A DNA stretch of 28,304 nt from Bacilli bacterium (lineage in GTDB: Bacteria; Bacillota_I; Bacilli_A; RFN20; CAG-826). The stretch is taken from assembly GCA_024698065.1 (NCBI GenBank), contig JAILRR010000048.1, positions 1-28,304 on the forward strand, written 5' to 3'. Within the stretch, counting starts at the first letter, position 1, and each line of letters starts with the position of its first letter. Of this stretch, positions 17,474 through 24,851 are shown piece after piece. Below the pieces are notes generated by a model, which worked only from the letters and a program-made list of their open reading frames with translations, was not told the DNA's origin and searched no databases. Made by a program: the position numbers and the translations under genes.

Positions 17474-18496
17474 TTAAAAAACAAGCCTATTTTTGCCTTG
17501 TTTTTTGCCTGAATACATCTTCTCGTCAGCGAGTTCTAGCCATCTTTCGGTAGGCATCTCATCGGAATATGCGACTGCACCGATCGTGATGGTGATGCTG
17601 ATTTTGGCATCCTTGTATTCGAAGACCTCTTTGGCGATGGCTTTGCGAAGCTCTTCGAGTTTGTCTCTGACATCTTCTTTCTCACCTTTGATGACGATGA
17701 TGAATTCTTCTCCGCCGTAACGGCACACAAATGATTCTTCTAAGACATCAGTGGCGACTCCCGCCATCCTTTTTAGGATCATATCGCCAGTGACGTGGCC
17801 GAAGGTGTCATTAATACTCTTGAAGTCATCAATATCGAATAAAGCGAGAGTAAGTGAGGATTTATCCTTTTCTGCTCCGAGATAATCATAGAGGGCGTAG
17901 CGGTTATTGATTTGGGTCAATTCGTCGGTGCGCGATTCATTCATGATTTTATTCTCAAGCTTTGTCGCATATCTCACGAAGACGAGCATATAAACGCAGA
18001 CGAAGGTGAAGACGATGATTGAGTGGGTGATGAATAAAGTCCTCTCAAGCCATTTCTCAATCTGGTAATAAGGCTCATTGAATTCGGTGATGAGATAGGT
18101 GGTAAGGAAAATGGTCACGCATATGAAGACCCAAAGGATCGACCCTTTGAAGTTCTTGACCTTTTGGAAATAGGTGGTGAAGAAGGAAACGATGCATAGC
18201 CCGATTAGATAGAAGGGGAAGGCGCTTCCGAAGCCAAGCATGACCGTGGTCGTGATGATGAAGGCAAAGAACTCATTGCCGCAAAGCAATGCGTAGATGT
18301 AATACTTCCTCTTTTTAATGACGAAATAGAAAAATGAATAAAGGAGAACGCTCACCCCGTCGACGATAGCGAGGATATAGAATTTAGCGATAAGGAAAAG
18401 GACGAGATAAAAGAGGCGAATGACGAGGTAGACGGTATTCGCTGTCAAACAAGTTTTTCTAATCGTTTTGTAGTAATTGGATGTATCTGCAGGCAT
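17474..18496 (-). CDS. Membrane-anchored GGDEF protein, predicted diguanylate cyclase
   Basis: A 340-residue protein with five or six membrane helices in residues about 19-175, then a short linker and a C-terminal GGDEF domain. The domain has FDIDDFKSINDTFGH (metal and substrate binding) and the active-site loop GGEEF at 261-265 in RYGGEEFIIV, a catalytically competent variant, so c-di-GMP synthesis is predicted. The allosteric inhibitory RxxD site that normally precedes the loop reads LEES, so product inhibition through the I-site is probably absent. The membrane part is not a sensor domain I recognise. The ATG has AAAGGA eight bases upstream. No other c-di-GMP gene is seen in the window. 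Confidence 0.88.
   Translation of the reverse strand: MPADTSNYYKTIRKTCLTANTVYLVIRLFYLVLFLIAKFYILAIVDGVSVLLYSFFYFVIKKRKYYIYALLCGNEFFAFIITTTVMLGFGSAFPFYLIGLCIVSFFTTYFQKVKNFKGSILWVFICVTIFLTTYLITEFNEPYYQIEKWLERTLFITHSIIVFTFVCVYMLVFVRYATKLENKIMNESRTDELTQINNRYALYDYLGAEKDKSSLTLALFDIDDFKSINDTFGHVTGDMILKRMAGVATDVLEESFVCRYGGEEFIIVIKGEKEDVRDKLEELRKAIAKEVFEYKDAKISITITIGAVAYSDEMPTERWLELADEKMYSGKKQGKNRLVF
17476..17506 (-). terminator. Terminator of the GGDEF gene, inside its last codons
   Basis: Arms AAAAAACAAG and CTTGTTTTTT around an 11-base loop, able to work on both strands. On the minus strand the stem encodes the final residues of the GGDEF protein and its U-run meets the TAA at 17474-17476. Confidence 0.6.
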
Positions 18497-18637
18497 GGCA
18501 ATCGTCCTTTATTTCTCTATACAGGAAATAATAAACAATTAAATGGTTTTCCGCACATATTTCCGTCCTCTTATACCAACATTTTAGCGTTTTGGGCTAT
18601 TTTTACTCGGAATATGCTTTGGGGAAGCCTTCTTTTC

Positions 18638-18666
18638 AAAAAGAAAAAGCCTCGTTTTGCGAGGCT
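18638..18666 (-). terminator. Intrinsic terminator of the plsC-dgk pair
   Basis: On the minus strand AGCCTCG-CAAAA-CGAGGCT is a perfect 7-bp stem followed by TTTTTCTTTTT, about 20 bases after the diacylglycerol-kinase-family stop codon. Confidence 0.9.
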
Positions 18667-18685
18667 ATTTCGATTTTTTCATCTC

Positions 18686-19549
18686 TTATTCAGGGATATA
18701 AGCGGTGAACTTCTTGACGTTCTCAACGACCTCACCATCGATTTGGAGAGCGCATGGGACATCATAAGAAACCTCAAAGCGTTTGCCAGGGATGATCTTG
18801 ACGTTCTTTGGGTATTTCTTCACGTGAGTGCCTTTGAAGAGAGTTGGGAAGAGCATCAACGTTCCAAGCTTTCCTTTGCCGAAGATGGTGGCAAGGGTAA
18901 GGATGCCTGAGTTACGTTTCTGCTCTGGGGCGACATTCATCCCTCCGCCATAGTAACGGCCATGCATGGTGCTGCAGATGTAGACTTTCTTAAGGTGGAT
19001 TTCTTCTCCATCATCGACTTTGATTGTGGCGTTTCTTGGGGTGAATCCTTTGAAGAGAAGGCCAATGGTGATTTTGGCATAGTCGACTTTCTCGCCTTTC
19101 TTTTTCTTTTCTTCGGCGACGACGCAGCACTGTCCATCGATACCGTATCCGATGCCATTGATGAAGCGGTGCTTCTCTCCTTCGATCTCAACAACTGGGA
19201 GACCTTTGAGGTATGGGTTAAGGAGATAATATGGCTCATTCTCCTTGTCGCCCTCTTTGATGTCATTAAGGAAGTCGTTTCCGGTTCCACTTGGGTAAAG
19301 ATAGAAGTTGCATGGAAGATTCTCGACATCAACTCTATTGATGAAGTGGTTGAGAGTGCCATCTCCTCCGAGCATGACGACGTTATCGTCTTTCTCTAAG
19401 CCTTTGATGAATTTCTCGGCATCGAGATCGACCATCGACAAAGTCGTAGGCTCTTTGAAGCGTTTTCCGATTTCTGGAAGAAGCGCCTCGGCGTTCTCTT
19501 TTCCTTTTCCGCCGTCGGCGAAAGGATTGAAAAGCAAATAGTTTTTCAT
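18686..19549 (-). CDS. Diacylglycerol kinase family lipid kinase (DgkB/YegS-like)
   Basis: Predicted to phosphorylate diacylglycerol or a related lipid using ATP. The 287-residue protein starts with MKNYLLFNPFADGGKGK, a typical nucleotide-binding opening, followed by the family hallmark GGDGT at residues 61-65 and PSGTGND at 86-92; the C-terminal beta domain ends with the usual LQIDGE motif. It overlaps the upstream acyltransferase by four bases (ATGA), so the two are co-transcribed and translationally coupled. Together they would recycle diacylglycerol into phosphatidic acid and acylate lysophosphatidic acid. True DgkB substrate preference cannot be separated from other YegS-type kinases by eye. 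Confidence 0.88.
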   Translation of the reverse strand: MKNYLLFNPFADGGKGKENAEALLPEIGKRFKEPTTLSMVDLDAEKFIKGLEKDDNVVMLGGDGTLNHFINRVDVENLPCNFYLYPSGTGNDFLNDIKEGDKENEPYYLLNPYLKGLPVVEIEGEKHRFINGIGYGIDGQCCVVAEEKKKKGEKVDYAKITIGLLFKGFTPRNATIKVDDGEEIHLKKVYICSTMHGRYYGGGMNVAPEQKRNSGILTLATIFGKGKLGTLMLFPTLFKGTHVKKYPKNVKIIPGKRFEVSYDVPCALQIDGEVVENVKKFTAYIPE

Positions 19550-20379
19550 AGAATCAAACCCTCCTCATTAAGCTTTTCTGTTATTAGGTTCATGGATAAT
19601 TTGGCCAAATCGACCGTGGACATGCCTTTATATTCCTCAGGGTAGATGGTCTTAAGGATGTTGAAATAGACTTTTGTCTTTCTCCAAGGAGTCCTCTTAT
19701 GGATTTGGGAAGTGCCATTCAAAGAAGCAATGACGATCGGTGCACCGCTTTGGACGGCGGTTTGGAATGAACCTGGATGAAAGGGGAGAAGAAGATCATC
19801 GCTTTTGTTTCTCGTTCCTTCTGGGGAAATGGCGATGGAGGCCTTGTCTTCTTTGATGAGGTCGATGGCCTTGTAGATGCTCTTGATGCCTTCGACGGCG
19901 TTTTCCCTATCAATCGGGATGAAACCGGCGGCTTTGATGAATGGGCCAGCGATCGGCATTTTGAAGTTGTCAGGTTTGGAGATGTAGACCATCGGCTTTT
20001 CTTTGAGGGCCTTGATCATGACCATCTGGTCGAAGTTTGAGCGGTGGTTCGTGACGATAAGGAAACGTTGTCTCTTTGGGAGAAGCTCTTTTCCACGCAT
20101 GATGATCTTGACGCGGAGCACGCTCATGAGGAGGAAGTCGTTTTGACGGACGAGCCAAAGATAGAACCTGCTAGGGTGATCAGGGGCTTTTCTGTTCTTG
20201 ATGAGCATCGCGTAAAGGAAAAGAATGGTCAAAAGAAGGAGATAGAGAAGATAAAAGATCGGTACGGTCAAAGGGATGGCGATCAAAGCGAACCATGGAC
20301 CGAGGTTTGTATAGAAGAGATAGCCAAACCAAGCGCTGATGCTAAGAGAGACTAACCCGTGGATAACGGTCAAAAACAT
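19546..20379 (-). CDS. plsC: 1-acyl-sn-glycerol-3-phosphate acyltransferase PlsC-like
   Basis: Predicted to make phosphatidic acid from lysophosphatidic acid and acyl-ACP or acyl phosphate at the membrane. The 277 residues have one or two N-terminal membrane helices (about 5-25 and 30-60), the catalytic NHRSNFD at 111-117 (H-x4-D) and the substrate-binding PEGTR at 186-190. It is the first gene of a two-gene unit with the diacylglycerol kinase family gene. The promoter (TTGTCC, 17 bases, TAAAAT) ends six bases before the ATG and there is no ribosome site, so the message is probably leaderless. It is a separate paralogue from the acyltransferase domain in the GT8 fusion. Confidence 0.88.
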   Translation of the reverse strand: MFLTVIHGLVSLSISAWFGYLFYTNLGPWFALIAIPLTVPIFYLLYLLLLTILFLYAMLIKNRKAPDHPSRFYLWLVRQNDFLLMSVLRVKIIMRGKELLPKRQRFLIVTNHRSNFDQMVMIKALKEKPMVYISKPDNFKMPIAGPFIKAAGFIPIDRENAVEGIKSIYKAIDLIKEDKASIAISPEGTRNKSDDLLLPFHPGSFQTAVQSGAPIVIASLNGTSQIHKRTPWRKTKVYFNILKTIYPEEYKGMSTVDLAKLSMNLITEKLNEEGLIL

Positions 20380-20385
20380 AAGACA

Positions 20386-20414
20386 ATTTTATCCGTTCGC
20401 ACGCGTGGGGACAA
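20386..20414 (-). promoter_or_regulatory. Promoter of plsC-dgk, leaderless type
   Basis: Read on the minus strand: TTGTCC, exactly 17 bases, TAAAAT, then six bases to the ATG at 20379. This is close to a standard housekeeping promoter, and its position predicts a start of transcription at the start codon. Confidence 0.65.
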
Positions 20415-20460
20415 CTACAAAATATAGTAAAACAAACTAGATTGAAGAAAGTCTTCCAAA

Positions 20461-20496
20461 AACGCGATAATGCGTTCCAAAATCTTTCGTAAGATT
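20461..20496. repeat. Two adjacent dyads in the divergent intergenic region
   Basis: AACGC-GATAAT-GCGTT (20461-20476) and AATCTT-TCGT-AAGATT (20481-20496) lie between the divergent plsC and TPM-like genes. A TATAAT at 20497-20502 overlaps the edge of the second dyad. They may be operators or short hairpins of the upstream leader; function is unproven. Confidence 0.35.
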
Positions 20497-20557
20497 TATA
20501 ATCTTCTTAAGTCGGCTTTAGGCTGGCTAGCAACAAAAAGAATCAACTAAAACACTT

Positions 20558-21574
20558 ATGCCACATTCATCAGGAGGAGGCTTCCATGGCGGAGGTTTTC
20601 ACGGAGGCGGCTTCAGTGGCCATCATTATGGGCGCGGTGGCGCTCGTAGTGGCTTGATGGTCTCTCGTACCCGTTTCCCTGGAAGCACAGCTTGGCTTTA
20701 TTACACAAGCCGTGGAGTCCCACATTTGGTTTATAGTTCCGTAGACATCACAAAGATGCCTAAGGCGAACGCATTCACCTATGTTTTGTTAGGCATTTTT
20801 GTCATTGCTCCTATCGCCATCATGTTGGCTACCGGCATCAAGAGCCCAAAGAAAATCGATGCCGCTTATGGTGCGGTTCCAACGATTGATGACACCACAA
20901 ATATCTTAAGGGAAAGCGAAGAGACTGAGCTTCTCTCCATCTTTGATGAATTCCAAAAAGTTTCTGGCATAACCCCATCCATTAAGACCATCACCAATAA
21001 CGAATGGAATGAGATGAATTTTTGGGCTTCTCTTATTTATCCGGATGCAAAGTACACCCTTGAGGATTATGCCTACAAAGCATACGTTGAGTCCTTTAAA
21101 GACGAAAAGCATTGGCTTATCGTCTACGCTAGCGACGAAGGAACGAAAAAAGGCCACTTCGCTTTCGAAGACATGCAAGGCGATGAGACCGATGTCATCC
21201 TTTTTCCAAACGTCACCGAAAGATTCAATGGCAATCTCTATAACGCCTTAGAAGAAGAGGGGAAGAGCGTCGGCGATTCCTTCATCTATGCCTTCAATGA
21301 CATTCTTCCTGACTTGCTTAAAACCAGTTTCTACATCGATCCAGAAATGGTGGCCTTCACCGTCGTTTGGGAAATCATCGTCGGCATCATCGTAGCCACA
21401 ACGATCGCTGGCCACATCAATTCAAAGAACTATGCGACCGCCCAAAAGGTCGAGAATCCCGAATCCATTGCCATGAAGAAGTGCAAGCACTGCGGAGCCA
21501 CCTATTACAAAGGAACTGTTCAGCGTTGCCCTAAGTGCGGACGTTCGGTCGTCATGGATGACGAACTAGAGTAA
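20558..21574 (+). CDS. Membrane protein with Gly/His-rich N-terminus, TPM-like domain and C-terminal zinc ribbon
   Basis: Layout of the 338 residues: a Gly/His/Phe-rich repeat (GGGFH units, residues 6-28); a helix at about 72-94; a soluble region at 100-262 that begins IDDTTNILRESEETELLSIF and resembles TPM-domain proteins (the YgcG / repair family) in length and pattern, though not in any exact motif I can prove; a second helix at 264-285; and a zinc ribbon with Cys309, Cys312, Cys324 and Cys327 (CKHCG, CPKCG). The middle domain would be outside the cell and both ends inside. No ribosome site is present before the ATG. Many Bacillota carry similar Gly/His-rich zinc-ribbon membrane proteins of unknown role. 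It is a single gene closed by a terminator. Confidence 0.7.
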   Translation: MPHSSGGGFHGGGFHGGGFSGHHYGRGGARSGLMVSRTRFPGSTAWLYYTSRGVPHLVYSSVDITKMPKANAFTYVLLGIFVIAPIAIMLATGIKSPKKIDAAYGAVPTIDDTTNILRESEETELLSIFDEFQKVSGITPSIKTITNNEWNEMNFWASLIYPDAKYTLEDYAYKAYVESFKDEKHWLIVYASDEGTKKGHFAFEDMQGDETDVILFPNVTERFNGNLYNALEEEGKSVGDSFIYAFNDILPDLLKTSFYIDPEMVAFTVVWEIIVGIIVATTIAGHINSKNYATAQKVENPESIAMKKCKHCGATYYKGTVQRCPKCGRSVVMDDELE

Positions 21575-21602
21575 AAGCTCTGAAAAGAAGCGCAAAAATC
21601 GC

Positions 21603-21635
21603 AAAAGCCCCTGCAAAAATAGGGCTTTTTCTTTT
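21603..21635 (+). terminator. Intrinsic terminator of the TPM-like gene
   Basis: Stem AAAAGCCC / GGGCTTTT with an 11-base loop, followed by a T-rich tract (TTTTTCTTTTT). Confidence 0.85.
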
Positions 21636-21701
21636 TCTTGAAGCGCTGTTCTAAAAGAACAAGCCTATTATTCTTGAACAAAAAGTAGTAGCATAACCCT
21701 T

Positions 21702-22967
21702 ATGAAAGTCCTATTTGTCTTAGAGTGTGCGAACAAGATGACTAACGGCACAAGTGCGACGTGCGTTAGGTTCGCCGAAGAACTCCGTAAGCGTGGGCAT
21801 GAAGTCAAAATCCTCGGTGTCGGTGATAAAAACACCGAAAAAGACCATAATTATATCGGTTTAAGAAATTTTCATTTCCCTCTTTTCCAACCTCTTATCG
21901 AAAAAGAAGGATTTAACTTCGCTCATATCGATTACGACATCATCTATAAAGCGGTTGAGTGGTGTGACATCGTCCATTTCTTCCTCCCATTCAAATTAGC
22001 CAATACGGCCAGGTTGATCGCTAATGCCTTGCATAAGCCGGTCACTGGTGCTTTCCATATGCAGCCTCAGAACATCACATCGGCTTTGGGATGTGGGACC
22101 AAAGCATGGCCAAACAATATCCTCTACAAAGAGTTCTACAAATATATCTATAGGAAAACCAAACGCATCCATTGCCCATCAGAGATGATTGCCACAACCC
22201 TTAAAAACCATGGGTACGAGAGAAACGTTTATCACGTCATCTCCAATGGCGTTTCTGATTTCTTCCATCCTATCGAGGTTTCTAAACCTGAGGAGCTCCA
22301 GGGGAAATTCGTCGTCACGATGGTTGGTAGGCTTGCTCCTGAGAAGAGGCAGGATCTCATCGTCAAAGCGGTCGCCAAATCGCGTTTCAACGAATATATC
22401 CAAATCATCCTTTGCGGTGCTGGCCAGAATAAGAAGAAGCTCGAGAAACTCGCTAAGAAAGTCAAACTCGCCAATCCGCTTATCATCAAATTCTGCAAGC
22501 AAGAAGAGCTCCGTGAAGTCCTTAATTACACCGACCTCTATGTCCACGCGAGCACATACGAAATCGAAGGCATTTCCTGCATCGAAGCCTTTGCGTGCGG
22601 TGCCGTCCCAATCGTGAGTGACAGTGACGAATCGGCGACCAAATCCTTCTCTTTAAACGACAAAGAATGCGTCTTCAAAGCAGGCGATTCCGATAGCCTT
22701 TGCAAACGCATCGAGTTCATGTATGAAAACCGTCAGGAGAAGAAGAACCTCTCTCATCTCTATCTTGATTTTTCTAAGCAATTCGCCCTTCCTCGCATGG
22801 TAGACGCGATGGAAGAAATGCTTAACGCGGCAGTGGAAGATATCAATAAGGGCGAGGATTTTGCCACATTATACCCTCGCAAGATCGACAAGAAAGTCAC
22901 TACGAAGATTTTCAAGAAACTCCTCAAACAAGGCATCGTCAAAGAGCTTCCTGATTATTGCAAATAA
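21702..22967 (+). CDS. Glycosyltransferase family 4 (GT-B), possibly a lipid glycosyltransferase
   Basis: A 421-residue GT-B enzyme with two Rossmann halves. The N-terminal half opens MKVLFVLECANKMTNGTSAT, followed by CVRFAEELRKRGHEV, a pattern seen in diacylglycerol and related lipid glycosyltransferases. The C-terminal half has VGRLAPEKRQDLIVKA and the donor-binding E-x7-E motif at Glu287 and Glu295 (EIEGISCIE). No membrane helix is evident; monotopic attachment through basic patches is typical of the family. It stands alone between a terminator and another terminator. A TAGCAT box ends seven bases before the ATG and there is no ribosome site. Acceptor identity is inferred from general likeness only. 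Confidence 0.85.
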   Translation: MKVLFVLECANKMTNGTSATCVRFAEELRKRGHEVKILGVGDKNTEKDHNYIGLRNFHFPLFQPLIEKEGFNFAHIDYDIIYKAVEWCDIVHFFLPFKLANTARLIANALHKPVTGAFHMQPQNITSALGCGTKAWPNNILYKEFYKYIYRKTKRIHCPSEMIATTLKNHGYERNVYHVISNGVSDFFHPIEVSKPEELQGKFVVTMVGRLAPEKRQDLIVKAVAKSRFNEYIQIILCGAGQNKKKLEKLAKKVKLANPLIIKFCKQEELREVLNYTDLYVHASTYEIEGISCIEAFACGAVPIVSDSDESATKSFSLNDKECVFKAGDSDSLCKRIEFMYENRQEKKNLSHLYLDFSKQFALPRMVDAMEEMLNAAVEDINKGEDFATLYPRKIDKKVTTKIFKKLLKQGIVKELPDYCK

Positions 22968-22974
22968 AACAAAG

Positions 22975-23007
22975 AATCACCGAATCGGTAAATCGGTGAT
23001 TTTTTTG
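22975..23007 (+). terminator. Intrinsic terminator of the GT4 gene
   Basis: Stem AATCACCGA / TCGGTGATT with a nine-base loop, followed by six further T residues. The loop and 3' arm contain the 15-mer AATCGGTAAATCGGT that recurs at the rex promoter. Confidence 0.88.
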
Positions 23008-23036
23008 TTGCCTTTATAATAAAGGCCTCGTATAAT
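23008..23036 (+). promoter_or_regulatory. rex promoter
   Basis: TTGCCT (23008-23013), exactly 17 bases, TATAAT (23031-23036): near-consensus. It starts at the end of the upstream terminator's T-run. The initiation site should fall near 23043, inside the AATCGGTAAATCGGT repeat, leaving a leader of about 14 bases without a ribosome site. Confidence 0.75.
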
Positions 23037-23048
23037 CGGTAAATCGGT
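23034..23048 (+). repeat. Second copy of the 15-mer AATCGGTAAATCGGT, candidate operator
   Basis: Exact repeat of 22983-22997. It is itself a tandem of AATCGGT units, overlaps the end of the -10 box and covers the expected transcription start of rex, which suits autoregulation. The following bases, AAACAATT, resemble a Rex half-site only loosely. Confidence 0.4.
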
Positions 23049-23056
23049 AAACAATT

Positions 23057-23692
23057 ATGAAAAAGTATTCGAAGAACCAACTCCAAAGATATCCTATTTA
23101 TCTCAAGTACCTCCGCCAACTCAAAGAGCAGGGGCATACCTCCGTTTCTTCTCCTCTCATCGCCAAAGAGCTTGGCTATAGCGAAGAGCAGATCAGAAAA
23201 GATCTCCAGCTTGTCTCCAATGAAGCGGGACGTCCTAAAAAAGGTAGAAACATCGACAAGCTCATCGAAACCCTTGAGAACTTCCTTGGCTATAGTTCCC
23301 AGGCTAATGCCCTCCTTATCGGCGTCGGACATTTAGGAAACGCTTTGATGAATTATCCTTTCTTCGAAGAGATGGGAATCAAAATCGTCGCAGGCTTTGA
23401 TTCTGACAAAGAGAAAATCGGAAGCTTAGTGAACGAAAAACCAATCCTTGCGATGGAAGAGCTTTCTCGCTCCATTAAGGAATATAAGGCCAACATCATC
23501 ATTCTTACAGTGCCAGCCAATGTCGCTCAAAACGTCACCGATTTCGCGGTTAAAGCAGGAGCCAGAGCCATTTGGAACTTCGCTCCGATTCATGTCAATG
23601 TCCCGGGAGACGTCGTCATCGAAGACGTCAATATGGCTTCTTCCTTAGCGGTCCTCTGGCACAGATATCTCAATCTCAAGAATATCGATTAA
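23057..23692 (+). CDS. rex: Redox-sensing transcriptional repressor Rex, divergent
   Basis: A 211-residue NADH/NAD+-responsive repressor. The N-terminal winged helix (RYPIYLKYLRQL, then SSPLIAKELGYSEEQIRKDL at about 31-50) is clearly Rex. The wing that is usually FGxFGKRGxGY reads VSNEAGRPKKGRNI, so DNA contacts may differ from the standard TTGTGAA-type operator. The NAD-binding Rossmann part has GVGHLG at 89-94 and FDSDKEKIG, and the C-terminal domain-swapped helix ends in VLWHRYL. It is a single gene behind its own promoter. A D-lactate dehydrogenase 2.5 kb downstream is a typical Rex target, but no matching site is seen there. The gene end overlaps the convergent methyltransferase through a shared TTAA. 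Confidence 0.88.
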   Translation: MKKYSKNQLQRYPIYLKYLRQLKEQGHTSVSSPLIAKELGYSEEQIRKDLQLVSNEAGRPKKGRNIDKLIETLENFLGYSSQANALLIGVGHLGNALMNYPFFEEMGIKIVAGFDSDKEKIGSLVNEKPILAMEELSRSIKEYKANIIILTVPANVAQNVTDFAVKAGARAIWNFAPIHVNVPGDVVIEDVNMASSLAVLWHRYLNLKNID

Positions 23693-24399
23693 TTGTTTTT
23701 GAAGTGATAGAGGCCAATCGATACGGCGTTATCGAGGTTAAGCGAATCAATTTCACTAGATTGGGCGATGATCAAAGGATCGCCCTTTTTTAGATATTCC
23801 TCTGGAAGCCCAGTCGCTTCGTTACCAAAGACAAGCGAATATGGCTCCTTCTTTTTGGCCTCTCTAAGTTCTGTCTTGGCCTGAAGCATGAAAGGATAGA
23901 GGTGGTGGTTAGGGAATTCTTTCTCATATTCCTCGAAGGACGCGTAATAACGGAAAGGAAGTGAGAAGATCGCTCCCATTGAAGAACGGACGCACTTAGG
24001 GTCGAAGCAATCGGCAGCTGGTTTGATGATGGCTACACCTCCGATTTCGAAAGCGGCACCTGACCTCAGAATCGTTCCAAGGTTGCCCATATTTGACGGG
24101 TTAACAAGAACCAAATGGTTCTTCTTCTCATCGAGTTTTGATTCGAATTTAGCGAATTCTCCAATCGCCATGACATTCTCCTTGTCAGAAAGGACGTTGA
24201 AAATCTTCTCGTTGTTGATGATGACAGGTATCTTTGCTTCTCTTGCCAAAGAAACGAGCTTGTCATAAGTCTCATCCCTTTTTTGCTTTGGGTTGATATA
24301 TATGCGTTTTGCCACGGATTTTTTGCGTTTAAGCATCTCAATAGTGAGAGTTGTCCCTAAGGCGTAAGAGGTATCGTTTTTCTTGTTATATTTTTCCAC
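23689..24399 (-). CDS. TrmH/SpoU-family RNA 2'-O-methyltransferase
   Basis: A SPOUT-class SAM-dependent methyltransferase of 236 residues, target tRNA or rRNA unknown. It has motif 1 NMGNLGTILRS (103-113), motif 2 FGNEATGLP (191-199) and motif 3 SLNLDNAVSIGLY (219-231), the parts of the trefoil-knot SAM site. The N-terminal about 90 residues fit the substrate-binding domain seen in longer SpoU proteins. The start codon is GTG at 24399; a TATAAT box ends six bases upstream, so a leaderless message is likely. No earlier ATG is available and the next Met is residue 22. Its stop overlaps the rex stop by four bases. Confidence 0.88.
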   Translation of the reverse strand: MEKYNKKNDTSYALGTTLTIEMLKRKKSVAKRIYINPKQKRDETYDKLVSLAREAKIPVIINNEKIFNVLSDKENVMAIGEFAKFESKLDEKKNHLVLVNPSNMGNLGTILRSGAAFEIGGVAIIKPAADCFDPKCVRSSMGAIFSLPFRYYASFEEYEKEFPNHHLYPFMLQAKTELREAKKKEPYSLVFGNEATGLPEEYLKKGDPLIIAQSSEIDSLNLDNAVSIGLYHFKNN

Positions 24400-24405
24400 G
24401 CCTCA

Positions 24406-24411
24406 ATTATA
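24406..24411 (-). promoter_or_regulatory. -10 box of the TrmH-family gene
   Basis: On the minus strand TATAAT is followed by TGAGGC and the GTG start. A -35 match is weak (TAATTT at 16 bases). Transcription would start at or beside the start codon. Confidence 0.5.
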
Positions 24412-24470
24412 GCGACATTTTTCCGAAAAATTAGCCTCTTCCTCTCTATATGAAAGTAGGAGGCATATTT

Positions 24471-24851
24471 ATGGATAAAGATCCTGTGAGAATCGGTCGC
24501 ATCAACATCAAAGTGGAGAAGGCTCTTGGCTACGACTTCGGAGAGAACATCTTCTGTTACATCAGCGAGGACAAATTAAGGGAATTCGCTTCAAGGTGGC
24601 CTAGTGGCTACCTAAAGAAAGTGGAGGAATCCGCGCATATCATGAAGAATCCTCTCTATGTCGGCATCGACACTACGAACAAGAAGCTCTATTACATCAA
24701 GGAATATATCGTCAACAATTCCTCTTTCAAAAAGGCTTGTCTTGTCCTTTCTTTCAAGAAACAGCTTTCCTTGGAGGACATCATTCTCTTAGACGAAAAG
24801 AAAATGGCCCTCATTTCGAGGACCGCAAGATTTGTGACGGCGAAAGCTTAA
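24471..24851 (+). CDS. Small protein, possible PBECR/BECR-fold nuclease-like domain
   Basis: A 126-residue soluble protein. The start is 24471, because AGGAGG at 24458-24463 lies seven bases upstream; the in-frame ATG at 24450 precedes that site. The order ISEDKLREFASRWPSGYLKKV, HIMKNPLYVGIDTT, LYYIKEY, then ACLVLSFKK and LLDEKKMAL resembles the phage-derived barnase/EndoU/colicin/RelE-like (PBECR) domains, where a His in the first block is normally catalytic; here that place reads ASRWPSG, so activity is doubtful. No partner antitoxin is adjacent. It converges with a membrane protein gene through a shared TTAA. The family call is tentative. Confidence 0.6.
   Translation: MDKDPVRIGRINIKVEKALGYDFGENIFCYISEDKLREFASRWPSGYLKKVEESAHIMKNPLYVGIDTTNKKLYYIKEYIVNNSSFKKACLVLSFKKQLSLEDIILLDEKKMALISRTARFVTAKA

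Noticed and set aside
18962..19399. Plus-strand frame opposite the diacylglycerol kinase family gene
   Set aside because: The minus-strand gene has GGDGT and PSGTGND motifs; the plus frame is hydrophobic noise.
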